From assembly GCA_016704465.1 (NCBI GenBank), contig JADJAD010000004.1, forward strand, positions 62,001 through 126,000: a stretch of DNA of 64,000 nucleotides, written 5' to 3'. Under the pieces are notes generated by a model. That model was not told where the DNA came from. It searched no databases and saw only the letters and a program-made list of their open reading frames with translations. The position numbers and the translations under genes are program-made. This DNA is from Gemmatimonadota bacterium. GTDB lineage: Bacteria; Gemmatimonadota; Gemmatimonadetes; Gemmatimonadales; Gemmatimonadaceae. Shown piece by piece: positions 17,929 to 26,140 of the stretch (within the stretch, counting starts at the first letter, position 1; every line of letters starts with the position of its first letter).

Positions 17929-18936
17929 CTACGTCGCCAGGCGCCCGAGCGTCGCGCGCAGGTACACCTCGCAGTCGCGAATGCCATAGGCCATGGTGTC
18001 CCATCGCGCATCGGGGAGCGAGAGGGGGGACGCCTCGGCAATGACATTGGTCGAGAGACGGTCGGCCGCAGCGTCCGGGTCCGCCTGCCCGGTGAGGAGG
18101 GGGAGCGGACATTCCACCCGCACCAGTCCCCACAGTGGATCGTGATGACCCGGCGCGCGCAGGCGCACGTACCACGACGCGACCGGCTCCCGCCACCGCG
18201 TCTCGACCACGAAGACGCTGGAGCGCTCCCCGGCGCCTAACGACATGACCGTGGCGAGCGCCGGCCCCACCGCGTACAGCGTGTGGTGCGACTTGATGAC
18301 CCCGATCACCCGGCCGCTGCGCAGCACCCCCGCCGAGGGGGGCAGGCCGCCGTCGATGTACAGCGTCGCATCGCCCGGCGCCGCGCTCCAGGCCTCGGCC
18401 AGCGCATGCTCGAGCGCCTCGCGCCCCCGCTGCACCAGGTGCACCGCGCGACGCAGCAGCTGGCGGGGATGCGCCTCCTCGACCGGGAGCGCGTCGTCGT
18501 CCGTGTCGATGACCGGGCATCCGGTCGCGACCAGCGCGTCCACCAGGTGCGCCGGCACGGCCGCGACCGGGAGGTAGAGGGCATCGTCCGTGCGCGCCCC
18601 ATCCCCCCAGGTCACGAGCCGCCGGTCCACCCGAGCGCGCACCACCGCGCCGACGCGACCGTGCACGATCGGGATGGTGCCGACGTAGGCCACGACCCGG
18701 CTCTCCTGCACGCCGTCGAGGAAGGCGCCGAAGCCCGCGCCCACGCCCGGGGTGGACGGCGCCACGGCGTGGGCGCGCATCGTGGCGTCGTGCAGCAACG
18801 CTGACGCCCGGGTGTGCGCTGCCTCCTGCGCGGGCAGCACCACCTCCAGCGAGGCGCCGGACGATCCGACCGCGCGCGCGACCCCGCCTAACGCCTCACG
18901 CAGGGCCCGCGCCGTCAGTTGATGCCGATGTCCCAC
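17929..18936 (-). CDS. Probable NurA-type nuclease
   Basis: A 335-residue protein tentatively placed in the NurA family. Supporting pieces in order are FLDGVQESRVVAYVG (an Asp-Gly that would bind metal, near residue 74), an acidic central stretch, LYIDGGLPPS, VIGVIKSHHTLYAVGPALATV, ASWYVRLRAPG and GLVRVECPLPL before a C-terminal helix. I recall this series from bacterial NurA proteins of the Thermus/Deinococcus kind, but cannot verify it. NurA is a 5'-3' exonuclease driven by HerA in DNA-end resection. A HerA-like ATPase lies 2.1 kb away on the same strand, which supports the call. The GTG at 18936 overlaps the Lrp-type gene by 22 bases. Confidence 0.5.
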   Translation of the reverse strand: MGHRHQLTARALREALGGVARAVGSSGASLEVVLPAQEAAHTRASALLHDATMRAHAVAPSTPGVGAGFGAFLDGVQESRVVAYVGTIPIVHGRVGAVVRARVDRRLVTWGDGARTDDALYLPVAAVPAHLVDALVATGCPVIDTDDDALPVEEAHPRQLLRRAVHLVQRGREALEHALAEAWSAAPGDATLYIDGGLPPSAGVLRSGRVIGVIKSHHTLYAVGPALATVMSLGAGERSSVFVVETRWREPVASWYVRLRAPGHHDPLWGLVRVECPLPLLTGQADPDAAADRLSTNVIAEASPLSLPDARWDTMAYGIRDCEVYLRATLGRLAT

Positions 18937-19193
18937 GCCTGCTCGAGATCGTCCCGGGAATACGCGCGAAAGGCGGTCAGTGTCTGCGTGCGGACAATCC
19001 CCTCCACGGCGGGGAACCGCTCCGTGACCACCTCGGCGATGAGTTCGTAGCTCGGGACCTTGACCAGCGCCACCAGGTCCCACTCACCCGACACGGAGTA
19101 GACCTCCTGCACGCCGTCGATGCCCGCGATGGCGCGCGCCGTGTCGGGGATATGCTTGGGATTCGCCTTGATCAGGACAATCGTGGTTATCAC
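18915..19193 (-). CDS. Stand-alone Lrp/AsnC-type ligand-binding (RAM) domain
   Basis: A 92-residue protein starting GTG (MITTIVLIKANPKHIPDTARAIAGIDGVQEVYSVSGEWDL). This is the alpha-beta RAM domain of Lrp/AsnC regulators: first strand, helix, GV..VYSVSGEWDLVALVKV, helix, then IVRTQTLTAF. The DNA-binding helix-turn-helix found in full-length Lrp (about 150 residues) is absent. Stand-alone RAM proteins bind amino acids as octamers or decamers and may modulate a partner. Its start overlaps the preceding stop (GTGA) and its end overlaps the probable nurA, so the three genes form one operon. Confidence 0.85.
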   Translation of the reverse strand: MITTIVLIKANPKHIPDTARAIAGIDGVQEVYSVSGEWDLVALVKVPSYELIAEVVTERFPAVEGIVRTQTLTAFRAYSRDDLEQAWDIGIN

Positions 19194-19693
19194 GGTTCAT
19201 CGGGAAACGGGGGAACGCCGAGCAGCCACAAGCCTGCAATCCGGTCCCGGCGGTCGAGGTCCACCAGCAGGTCACGGGCAATGCGGACTGTGCGCGTCTC
19301 ACGGTTGGCGCCGAGACGGAAGTGTATCGTGCGTTCACTCCCGTCGGCTTCGGCGGCCAGGGTGGTGTCGACCTCCACCGCCAATCGCTTGCCGCGTTCA
19401 ACCGCGCCCACAATAATCGTGGCATCCTCGACGGAGGTGGGTGGAGCCAGGTCGGCCCTCGTGCGCACATCGGGCCACACCGCCACCTCGACTCCGCTGA
19501 TCCGGCCCGCTCGCACATCGAGAATCAACCACGAGCCGTCTGGTCCCTCCAACTCGAGCGCAGTCGCGCGCGGCAGTGGGGTCGTCACGTCGGCGCGCAC
19601 CACCGCCGACAGGATGTCGGTGTCGCTATCCCACCGGTAGTCGACATCGGCCGGCGAACCAACGAAGGGTTCGACGCGCACGGGGATGTACAT
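19190..19693 (-). CDS. Conserved protein of unknown function
   Basis: A 167-residue soluble protein, MYIPVRVEPFVGSPADVDYRWD and onward. It contains DTDILSAVVRAD and GSWLILDVRAGRISGVEVAVWPDV, a pattern slightly reminiscent of DUF2283-type beta sheets, but I do not recognise it. There is no signal peptide or membrane segment from the ATG at 19693. An earlier in-frame GTG (near 19800) would add a hydrophobic stretch SLARLAVPLFLPIF that could act as a signal anchor. The C-terminus has a Glu/Asp/Arg-rich sheet region (RTVRIARDLLVDLDRRDRIAGLWLLG) that resembles DUF2283. It is coupled to the Lrp-type gene. Confidence 0.5.
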   Translation of the reverse strand: MYIPVRVEPFVGSPADVDYRWDSDTDILSAVVRADVTTPLPRATALELEGPDGSWLILDVRAGRISGVEVAVWPDVRTRADLAPPTSVEDATIIVGAVERGKRLAVEVDTTLAAEADGSERTIHFRLGANRETRTVRIARDLLVDLDRRDRIAGLWLLGVPPFPDEP

Positions 19694-19839
19694 GGAGCCC
19701 TCCAGATCGGGCCGTTCGGCTCGGGCACCGCTACTGCGCCCAAAGATAGGGAGGAACAGCGGGACGGCCAGCCTCGCGAGTGATACCACGCTCCAAGCGG
19801 TCACGTGCGTGTCGCCGTTCGGCCGACGATCGGACGACG

Positions 19840-21042
19840 CTACCGCTTGAGGTCGCTCCACAGCGCGATGGCGTGCTGCACCCCCGCCACCACATCCCGC
19901 TCGGGAGCTGCGTACGAAATGCGGACCCAGTTCGGGGTCTTGAATGCCGCCCCTGGCACCACCGCGACCCCCTGCTCCTCCAGGAGGCGCGAGGCGAACG
20001 CGGATCCCGGCTCCGCGTGTCCCGGGAAGGCGGCCGAGACGTCGAAATAGAAGTAGAACGCCCCGGACGCGTGCACCAGCGGCAGGTCCGGCGTGCCGGC
20101 GAAGACCGCCAGCCCGGCGTCGCGCCGTGTCCGATATTGCGCCACCATCGCGGCGATCGCCGCGTCGGACTCGGCGGCACGGGTCACCGCTGCCAGCGCA
20201 CCGTGCTGGGCCATCGAGGCGGTGTGGAACGTGGCATGCGACTGAAAAGCGGTCATCGCCTGGCTGAGGGCGCGCGGCGCGATCGTCCATCCCACGCGCC
20301 AGCCGGTCATCGCGTACGCCTTCGCGACACCGTCGACGACCACCAGGTTGTCGCGCGCCGACGCGACATGCAACGCGCTGGGCGCCGGTTCCTCATAGCT
20401 GATGCGGCGGTAGATCTCGTCGCTGATCACCCACCAGCCGCGCGACTGCGCCAGCAGGAGGATCTCACGCAGCTCGTCCGCCGAATACACCGCTCCCGTC
20501 GGGTTGCAGGGCGAATTGAGCATCAGGCCCCGCGTGCGAGGGGTCGCGGCCGCCGCCAGCATCTCGGCCGTCACCTTGAGGTCGTGGTCCGGGTCTCCCA
20601 TCACCACCACCGGAACGGCGCGGGCAAGCTGCACCATCTCGTAGTACGACGTCCACGCCGGCGTCGGGATGAGCACCTCGTCGCCAGGACCGAACAGGCA
20701 GAAGCAGGCGTTGAACAGCGACTGCTTCGATCCGTTGGACACGACCACCTCCTGCGCCACCAGGTCGACGGCGCACCCACCGCCCTCGCGGGCGCGATCG
20801 GCAATGGCGGCGCGCAGCGGGAGTATCCCCTCCGTGGGCGTATAGCGCGTCTGTCCGGAGTCGATCGCCGCCTTGGCCGCCTCGCAGATGAACGCCGGCG
20901 TGTCGAAATCCGGCTCCCCGGCGCCCAGATCGATGATCGTCTTCCCCTCGGCCTTCAGCGCCTTGGCGCGCTGCGAGACGGCGATCGTGACGGATTCCCG
21001 CAGCAGGGCGATGTTCGGCGAGGGGGTGAATGCCAGCGACAT
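19840..21042 (-). CDS. Pyridoxal-phosphate aspartate-type aminotransferase
   Basis: A 400-residue fold-type I aminotransferase of the class I/II, subgroup Ib kind. Features in order are IDLGAGEPDFDTP, YTPTEGILPLRAAIA, VVSNGSKQSLFNA, MLNSPCNPTGAVYSADEL, VISDEIYRRI and the PLP-lysine motif VVDGVAKAYAMTGWRVGW (Lys241). The substrate-carboxylate Arg lies near NWVRISYA. All key residues are present. It most likely interconverts aspartate and oxaloacetate, or prephenate and arogenate as many Ib enzymes do. The ATG at 21042 gives the normal family length; the open frame upstream is not protein-like. It is divergent from the helicase-like gene at 21171. Confidence 0.9.
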   Translation of the reverse strand: MSLAFTPSPNIALLRESVTIAVSQRAKALKAEGKTIIDLGAGEPDFDTPAFICEAAKAAIDSGQTRYTPTEGILPLRAAIADRAREGGGCAVDLVAQEVVVSNGSKQSLFNACFCLFGPGDEVLIPTPAWTSYYEMVQLARAVPVVVMGDPDHDLKVTAEMLAAAATPRTRGLMLNSPCNPTGAVYSADELREILLLAQSRGWWVISDEIYRRISYEEPAPSALHVASARDNLVVVDGVAKAYAMTGWRVGWTIAPRALSQAMTAFQSHATFHTASMAQHGALAAVTRAAESDAAIAAMVAQYRTRRDAGLAVFAGTPDLPLVHASGAFYFYFDVSAAFPGHAEPGSAFASRLLEEQGVAVVPGAAFKTPNWVRISYAAPERDVVAGVQHAIALWSDLKR

Positions 21043-21131
21043 GGGCGTGCGCGATGAGAAGAAAGGAGCCAACGAGGTGTGATGAGGGACGCGGACGGGG
21101 TATCTTAGTCGTTCCGGTACGACCAATGCGA

Positions 21132-21150
21132 GCGCACGCGTTTCGTGCGC
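21132..21150. promoter_or_regulatory. Inverted repeat upstream of the helicase-like gene
   Basis: GCGCACG and CGTGCGC, seven perfect base pairs with a five-base CGTTT loop, end 20 bases before the GTG at 21171. It lies between divergent promoters and could be an operator or a 5'-UTR hairpin. The Shine-Dalgarno-like GAGG follows it at about 21163. Confidence 0.4.
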
Positions 21151-21170
21151 TATTTGACAAGTGAGGCTTT

Positions 21171-23252
21171 GTGGAGCAGGACGAGACTGGCGTGGCCAGG
21201 AGCCAGCACGTGGTGCACGTGCTACCGCCGGGAGACGCACGCATGGCTGGCGTGCTGGGGCCCCAGGTGCAGCGGGCCGACATGACAGAAAGTGGTGTGC
21301 AGGTGCTCGTGGTGACACCGAGCGCCGAGACGGCCGCGTGGGTCGCGCGCCTGGTGAATCCGACCCTGGGCGCCGAGCAGGCACTGCTCGTCCCGGTGAC
21401 GTCGCCGACGCGCGGAGCGCGTCTGGTGTCGGGCGGCGCTCGTGCGGTGGCCGTCACTCCCGCCGACGCGCTCGCGCTCGTGCGTGGCTCCGCGCTCAAG
21501 CTCGACGGCGTATCGACGCTCGTCCTGGTCGACGCCAACGACCTGCTCGCTGGCGACCGTGACGCGGTCGCCACGCTCCTCTCCGAGATTCCGCGTGAGG
21601 CGGATCGCGTCCTGATCGCGCAGGTTGTCGATGAGACGATCAGCGCCTTCCTCGAAGCCCACATGCGGCGCCCGCGGACCATCGCGCACGACGTCCTTCC
21701 CACCGCTGGCGGATCGCTGCGCTACCTCGTGGCCCAGCGCGGCGAGCGCTCGTCGGCCCTGCGCCGCGTGCTCGACTCGCTCGACCCGCCGCGTGCAACG
21801 CTGCTCGTCGCCGAACCCTTCGCCGGCGCGGCCGCTCGCGCGCTCGCGTCGATCGGGGTTGCTGCCGATGACTCGCTGGTACGCCTTCGGACCGGCGCGA
21901 TCGATGCCCACGAGCCGCTGGTGATCTGCTTTGGCGCGCCGCAGTCGGCCGCTGAGCTGCAGGCCCTCGCCGAGGCAACCCCGCAGACGATCGTCGTCCT
22001 CGTGGCCCCCGAAGAGCTGGCGGCCTTCCTGCGCCTGACCGGCGCGCGAGCGACCCCGCTGTCCTTGTCGAGCGTCCCGACCGCTGCCCGTGCGGCCGAA
22101 GAGACGATGCGCGACGAGCTGCGCGCGATGATGGGGGCGCGTGCCCTGCACCGCGAGACGCTGGCGCTCGAGCCGCTGCTTGCGGAACACGACGCGCTGG
22201 AAATCGCTGCCGCGGCACTGCGCATGCTCGAGTTGGAGCGTGAGCGTGCCCGCGCCAAGCGGCCGGCCAGGTCGATCGAGCAGCCGGTGGCCATCCCCGT
22301 GCCGAACGAGCGCGTCGCGCCCGTCGGGACGTCGTACACGAAGCTGTTCATCAACGTTGGCGAGCGTGACGGCGCCAGGAAGGGCGACTTCGTCGGCGCG
22401 ATCACCGGCGAGGCGGGGGTGACGGCGGAGCAGATCGGCAAGGTCGACCTGCGCGACTCGCACACCATCGTCGATGTGGCGTCGGACGTGGCCGAAAAGG
22501 TCATCGCCGCGCTCAACGGCTCGACCATCAGCGGGCGTCACGTGCTGGCGCGCGAGGATCGTGGCCCCACCGAGGGCGGCGAGCGCGAGCAGCGCACGCC
22601 GTTCCGCGGGGGCGACAAGGGAAGCTTCCGCAGTGGTCCGCCGCGCGGCGCGCCTGCGCGCAGCGGAGGGTTTCGCGGTAACGATCGCGGCGATCGTGGC
22701 GCCCCGCGTGGGGGTGAGCGCGGGGGATTCCGCGGCGGCAGCGATCGTGGAGACCGGGGCGACCGCGGTGACCGCGGCGCCGATCGTGGTGAGCGCAGTG
22801 GCGGCTTCCGGAGTGGCGGGAGCGGCGGCGGCTTCCGAAGTGGCGGGAGCAGCGGCGGCTTCCGTAGCGGTGGCTCGGGCGGTGCGGCGGGCGGCGGCTC
22901 GGGCGGTGGCTCGGGCGGTGGCTTCCGTTCTGGCGGGAGCAGCGGTGGCTTCCGTTCTGGCGGGAGCGGTGGGGGCTTCCGGAGCGGTGGAGGCGGTGCG
23001 GGCGGAAGTGGCGGCGGCTATCGCGGCGGCGACCGTGATCGCGCGGGCGACCGTGATCGCGGCGGCTTCCGTGGCGGGGAGGGGGGAGGCTACCGAGGCG
23101 GCGACCGCGATCGCAGCGACTCGGCCGGCGGCCCGCCTCGTCGCATGTTCGACCGCCCCGAGTCGGGCGGCCCGCGCGCGATCAACGAGTCGAAGGAATG
23201 GAGCGAACGGGGTGATCGGCTGCGCAACGCGCGTGGCCGCCGAGAGGACTAA
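21171..23252 (+). CDS. Catalytically dead DEAD-box-like protein with DbpA RNA-binding domain and RGG tail
   Basis: A 693-residue protein whose GTG start is preceded by GAGG at good spacing. Residues about 40-330 follow the order of a DEAD-box core, but the motifs are changed. VVTPSAETAAWV takes the place of motif Ia, VTPADALALV of motif Ib (TPGR), VDANDLL at 121-124 of DEAD, and IAQVVD of SAT. The P-loop and the HRxGRxGR motif are absent. Residues about 380-460 (YTKLFINVGERDGARKGDF and on) look like the DbpA C-terminal RNA-binding domain. The last 220 residues are Gly/Arg/Ser repeats such as GGFRSGGS. It is probably an RNA-binding protein without helicase activity. Confidence 0.7.
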   Translation: MEQDETGVARSQHVVHVLPPGDARMAGVLGPQVQRADMTESGVQVLVVTPSAETAAWVARLVNPTLGAEQALLVPVTSPTRGARLVSGGARAVAVTPADALALVRGSALKLDGVSTLVLVDANDLLAGDRDAVATLLSEIPREADRVLIAQVVDETISAFLEAHMRRPRTIAHDVLPTAGGSLRYLVAQRGERSSALRRVLDSLDPPRATLLVAEPFAGAAARALASIGVAADDSLVRLRTGAIDAHEPLVICFGAPQSAAELQALAEATPQTIVVLVAPEELAAFLRLTGARATPLSLSSVPTAARAAEETMRDELRAMMGARALHRETLALEPLLAEHDALEIAAAALRMLELERERARAKRPARSIEQPVAIPVPNERVAPVGTSYTKLFINVGERDGARKGDFVGAITGEAGVTAEQIGKVDLRDSHTIVDVASDVAEKVIAALNGSTISGRHVLAREDRGPTEGGEREQRTPFRGGDKGSFRSGPPRGAPARSGGFRGNDRGDRGAPRGGERGGFRGGSDRGDRGDRGDRGADRGERSGGFRSGGSGGGFRSGGSSGGFRSGGSGGAAGGGSGGGSGGGFRSGGSSGGFRSGGSGGGFRSGGGGAGGSGGGYRGGDRDRAGDRDRGGFRGGEGGGYRGGDRDRSDSAGGPPRRMFDRPESGGPRAINESKEWSERGDRLRNARGRRED

Positions 23253-23863
23253 TGTCGATCTTGCAGCTGACCGGCGGTTGGATCGAGGTGATCGCCGGGG
23301 TCATGTTCAGCGGCAAGTCGGAGGAACTCATGCGCCGCGTGCGGCGCGCGATGATCGCTCGCAAGCGGGTCCAGGTGTTCAAGTCGCACCTGGACGACCG
23401 CTACGCGGGACTCTTCGCCGTGTCGAGCCACGATGGACGCTCGGTGGAGGCCATCCCGGTCGATTCGTCGGCGCAGATCGCCGCGCGCATCGACCCGATG
23501 GCCCACGTGATCGCGATTGACGAGGCCCAGTTCCTGGACGAAGGGATCGGGAACGTGGCCACGTCGCTCGCCGTACGCGGGCGACGCGTGATCCTCGCCG
23601 GGACCGACACGGATTTCCGCGGCGAACCGTTTGGGCCGATGCCGCGCTTGCTGGCCATCGCCGAGGTGGTGGACAAACTGCACGCCATCTGCGTGCTGTG
23701 CGGCGCCCCCGCCTGCCGCAACCAGCGCCTGATTTTCGGCGAGCCGGCCGCGTGGGACTCGCCGGTGATCATGGTGGGGGCGAAGGACACGTACGAGGCG
23801 CGATGCCGCGCGTGTCATGTGGTGGTGCGGGGGAATGCGGCGCAGGCGGGACTGGGAATCTAG
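23252..23863 (+). CDS. tdk: Thymidine kinase, type II
   Basis: A 203-residue thymidine kinase that phosphorylates thymidine to dTMP in the salvage pathway. The P-loop is in VIAGVMFSGKSEELM, Walker B/DEAQ in IAIDEAQFL, and the lasso region carries zinc cysteines CVLCGAPACRN and CRACH. Length and motifs match the prokaryotic TK1-like family. The ATG overlaps the TAA of the preceding gene (TAATG), indicating co-translation with the helicase-like protein. The stop codon is followed directly by the heptamer inverted-repeat element at 23865, which may also end transcription. Confidence 0.95.
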   Translation: MSILQLTGGWIEVIAGVMFSGKSEELMRRVRRAMIARKRVQVFKSHLDDRYAGLFAVSSHDGRSVEAIPVDSSAQIAARIDPMAHVIAIDEAQFLDEGIGNVATSLAVRGRRVILAGTDTDFRGEPFGPMPRLLAIAEVVDKLHAICVLCGAPACRNQRLIFGEPAAWDSPVIMVGAKDTYEARCRACHVVVRGNAAQAGLGI

Positions 23864-23864
23864 A

Positions 23865-23980
23865 GACGGGAGACGGGAGACGGGGGACGGGAGTGCCGGC
23901 GCGCTTCGCGCGCCGGCGGGTCTGGACACGCGAACGGCGCCGCAAGGCGCCGTTCGCACTCCCGTCCCCCGTCCCCCGTC
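23865..23980. repeat. Large nested inverted repeat built from GACGGGR heptamers
   Basis: The left arm has four heptamers (GACGGGA, GACGGGA, GACGGGG, GACGGGA; 23865-23892). The right arm (23957-23980) is its reverse complement: 23 of 24 positions pair between 23872-23895 and 23957-23980. Between the arms are two perfect hairpins. One is CCGGCGCGC-TTC-GCGCGCCGG at 23896-23916. The other is CGAACGGCGCC-GCAA-GGCGCCGTTCG at 23931-23956. The whole can fold as a three-way junction. Four G-runs per arm also give G-quadruplex potential. It sits between convergent tdk and pilX and may serve as a bidirectional terminator. Confidence 0.9.
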
Positions 23981-23994
23981 CCATTTTCGACTTC

Positions 23995-26106
23995 CTACGT
24001 TCCCGACTGCAGTCGCCGATAGTACTGCGCCACGCCGGTCGAGTTGAATTGCGCCGGATCGAGTTCGAAAAACTCGTTGTCCAAATAGCGCCCGGTCAGC
24101 GGGAAAAACGGCGGCGAGTCCACGTCCAGGCACGCGTCCTTCACGCGGTTTTCGGCAAAGCCTGTGTAGCCGCCGGCGAAGGTGGCCGAGATCTTCCGCT
24201 GGATGACTCCGCCCGCCTGGTTGATGCAGCCGCCGGACGTCTGCGCACTGTTGGGGGGGACCGGCGTGCACAGTCGCCCGGTACTCGGCCCGACGCTGAG
24301 GTTCTCGACCCCGAACGTCGCCGTGGTATTCGACACCCCGACCAGCGTGACGGCGTGCAGGAAGAAGTCCTGGTCCGCATCGAAGAAGCGTGTGTTCGCC
24401 GTCCCGGTTCCGTTCACGCGTCGGGGGCGGTTGATGGCGTTGTCGGCAATCCAGATGTTGCCGCCCGTGACGATTCCCAGCAGATTCTGGCAGATGGGTA
24501 GCGAGGCGGGATTGGTCGCGTACGTGAGGTCGTCGATCATGTCCACGTCGCCCGACACATACAGCGTCGCCCGGCCCCGGAACAGTCCGCCAAGGTAGAT
24601 GCTCCCATTGACGAAGATCACACCCTGGGAACTGAGGTTCTGCGTGCGGTGAATCGGCCAGAGGAACTCCTCTTCGATTGCCTGGCGCGGCGTTGCACCG
24701 GTAAAGAATGACGTGCCGCTCCACCCCGTCCACGAACGCCAACTCCCCGTCTTCGTCACTTCCGTGAAGGTCGTGTCGGAACCGCCGCGCTTCCACTCGT
24801 CGCGCAGCGTATCGCTCGGCGCGGCCGGGCCGATCCCGGGGCGGTCGGTGAGCATGAGCTTCGGATCGCCGGCCGGATAGCAGCGGACCGGGTTGTTGAT
24901 CATCAGGTTCGCCAAGCGCGTTGACGTGGTTGCGTCGTGAGCACGGGCGTTGGCCGCAGCGTTATTCACGAAGAGCGCACGTCCGCCGGGCGATCCGTTG
25001 ACCATCGCACGCAGCGAGTCGCTGACCCAGCTGTACCTGGCGTTGGACGAGTCGTGTGCCGCGATCGGGACGAACACGGTGTCGTCGGGCACACCGCTCC
25101 CCTGCAGGTCCATCACGTAGTTCAGTCCGCACTGCTCCCGAATGATCCTTCCCCACAGGGTGTTCTGCCCGACCCCTGGATTGGCGATGATGGTGTTCAC
25201 CTGGTTCGTGTTGCCCCCCCAACTGGCCCGCAGCCGACTGGTGTCGGTCGCCGCGAGTGCGTCAAAGACACGGAAGTAGCCCTCCGCGGGTCCGGTCACC
25301 GTTCCATCGTTGTCGAGGTCGACGGCGACGAATTCCATCCGCGACCCGCCGCCCGAACCCGAAAACCCGTTCGCGACGAGGCTCAAATTGCCGCTGGCGG
25401 CGAAGCCTGGCATCCACGACAGCTTGGACACTGTAGGAAACGGAATGACCGGGGCCGAGGGATAGCGATGACCGGCGCTGGGATACTGGGCGGTGCCGGT
25501 CACCGTTGTGACGGCGCTGACCGTGTCGGTGTACACCGGTCCCGGCGCCCCCGCGCAGGACTGCCAGTTCTGGTTGGAGTGCGCGCGTCCACGGACGATC
25601 TCGCCCGTGGTGTAGCAGCCCGGAGACCACTGGTCCGTGAACATGGCGAAGCGCGCGAAGTTCTCGGCCTGCAGCTGCAACCGGCGCACGTGCCTGGCCC
25701 CGCCGTTGTCGTACGCGACCGCGACCATCTCCACGAACCGTCCGTACTGGCCGGTGGAGTTGCCGCCGACGCCGGCATAGAGGTCGACACGCACCCTCGG
25801 CACCGCCTGCCCGCCGGCATCCACGACCGTCGATCCGTTGAGGATCTGCACGTACAGCGAATCAGGGAGGGCGAACGCTGTGTCGGTCATCAGGCGACTC
25901 TTGCCGATGGCCAGCGCCCACTCGGCCGCGTAGCGATAGTCGCGCTCGCGATCATAGAGCTTGGACAGGATCGACGTGCTTCCCGCCATGTAAATGGCCG
26001 AGATGGCGAGTCCGCCCATGGCAAACGTGAACACCATGGTCAGCATCAGCGCCGACCCGCGCCGGCCGCGCAACCGCAGCCTGAGATTCCTGAATCGCGT
26101 TCGCAT
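23995..26106 (-). CDS. PilX-like pilus assembly protein
   Basis: A 703-residue protein. The start at 26106 is chosen because GGAGGA lies eight bases upstream; in-frame ATGs at 26127 and 26136 lack this. The N-terminus is basic (RLRLRGRRGS) followed by one hydrophobic helix ALMLTMVFTFAMGGLAISAIYMAG, as in PilX N-terminal-domain minor pilins, with no processed FTLLE motif. The long C-terminal part is Asn/Thr/Gly rich, beta-stranded and extracellular, and holds several Cys residues probably forming disulfides. It is the last gene of the minor-pilin operon and is far larger than classical PilX (about 200 residues), so it may be a pilus-tip adhesin. Confidence 0.7.
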   Translation of the reverse strand: MRTRFRNLRLRLRGRRGSALMLTMVFTFAMGGLAISAIYMAGSTSILSKLYDRERDYRYAAEWALAIGKSRLMTDTAFALPDSLYVQILNGSTVVDAGGQAVPRVRVDLYAGVGGNSTGQYGRFVEMVAVAYDNGGARHVRRLQLQAENFARFAMFTDQWSPGCYTTGEIVRGRAHSNQNWQSCAGAPGPVYTDTVSAVTTVTGTAQYPSAGHRYPSAPVIPFPTVSKLSWMPGFAASGNLSLVANGFSGSGGGSRMEFVAVDLDNDGTVTGPAEGYFRVFDALAATDTSRLRASWGGNTNQVNTIIANPGVGQNTLWGRIIREQCGLNYVMDLQGSGVPDDTVFVPIAAHDSSNARYSWVSDSLRAMVNGSPGGRALFVNNAAANARAHDATTSTRLANLMINNPVRCYPAGDPKLMLTDRPGIGPAAPSDTLRDEWKRGGSDTTFTEVTKTGSWRSWTGWSGTSFFTGATPRQAIEEEFLWPIHRTQNLSSQGVIFVNGSIYLGGLFRGRATLYVSGDVDMIDDLTYATNPASLPICQNLLGIVTGGNIWIADNAINRPRRVNGTGTANTRFFDADQDFFLHAVTLVGVSNTTATFGVENLSVGPSTGRLCTPVPPNSAQTSGGCINQAGGVIQRKISATFAGGYTGFAENRVKDACLDVDSPPFFPLTGRYLDNEFFELDPAQFNSTGVAQYYRRLQSGT

Positions 26107-26140
26107 CGCGCGTCCTCCCGAGGGCATGTCTGGCATGTGA

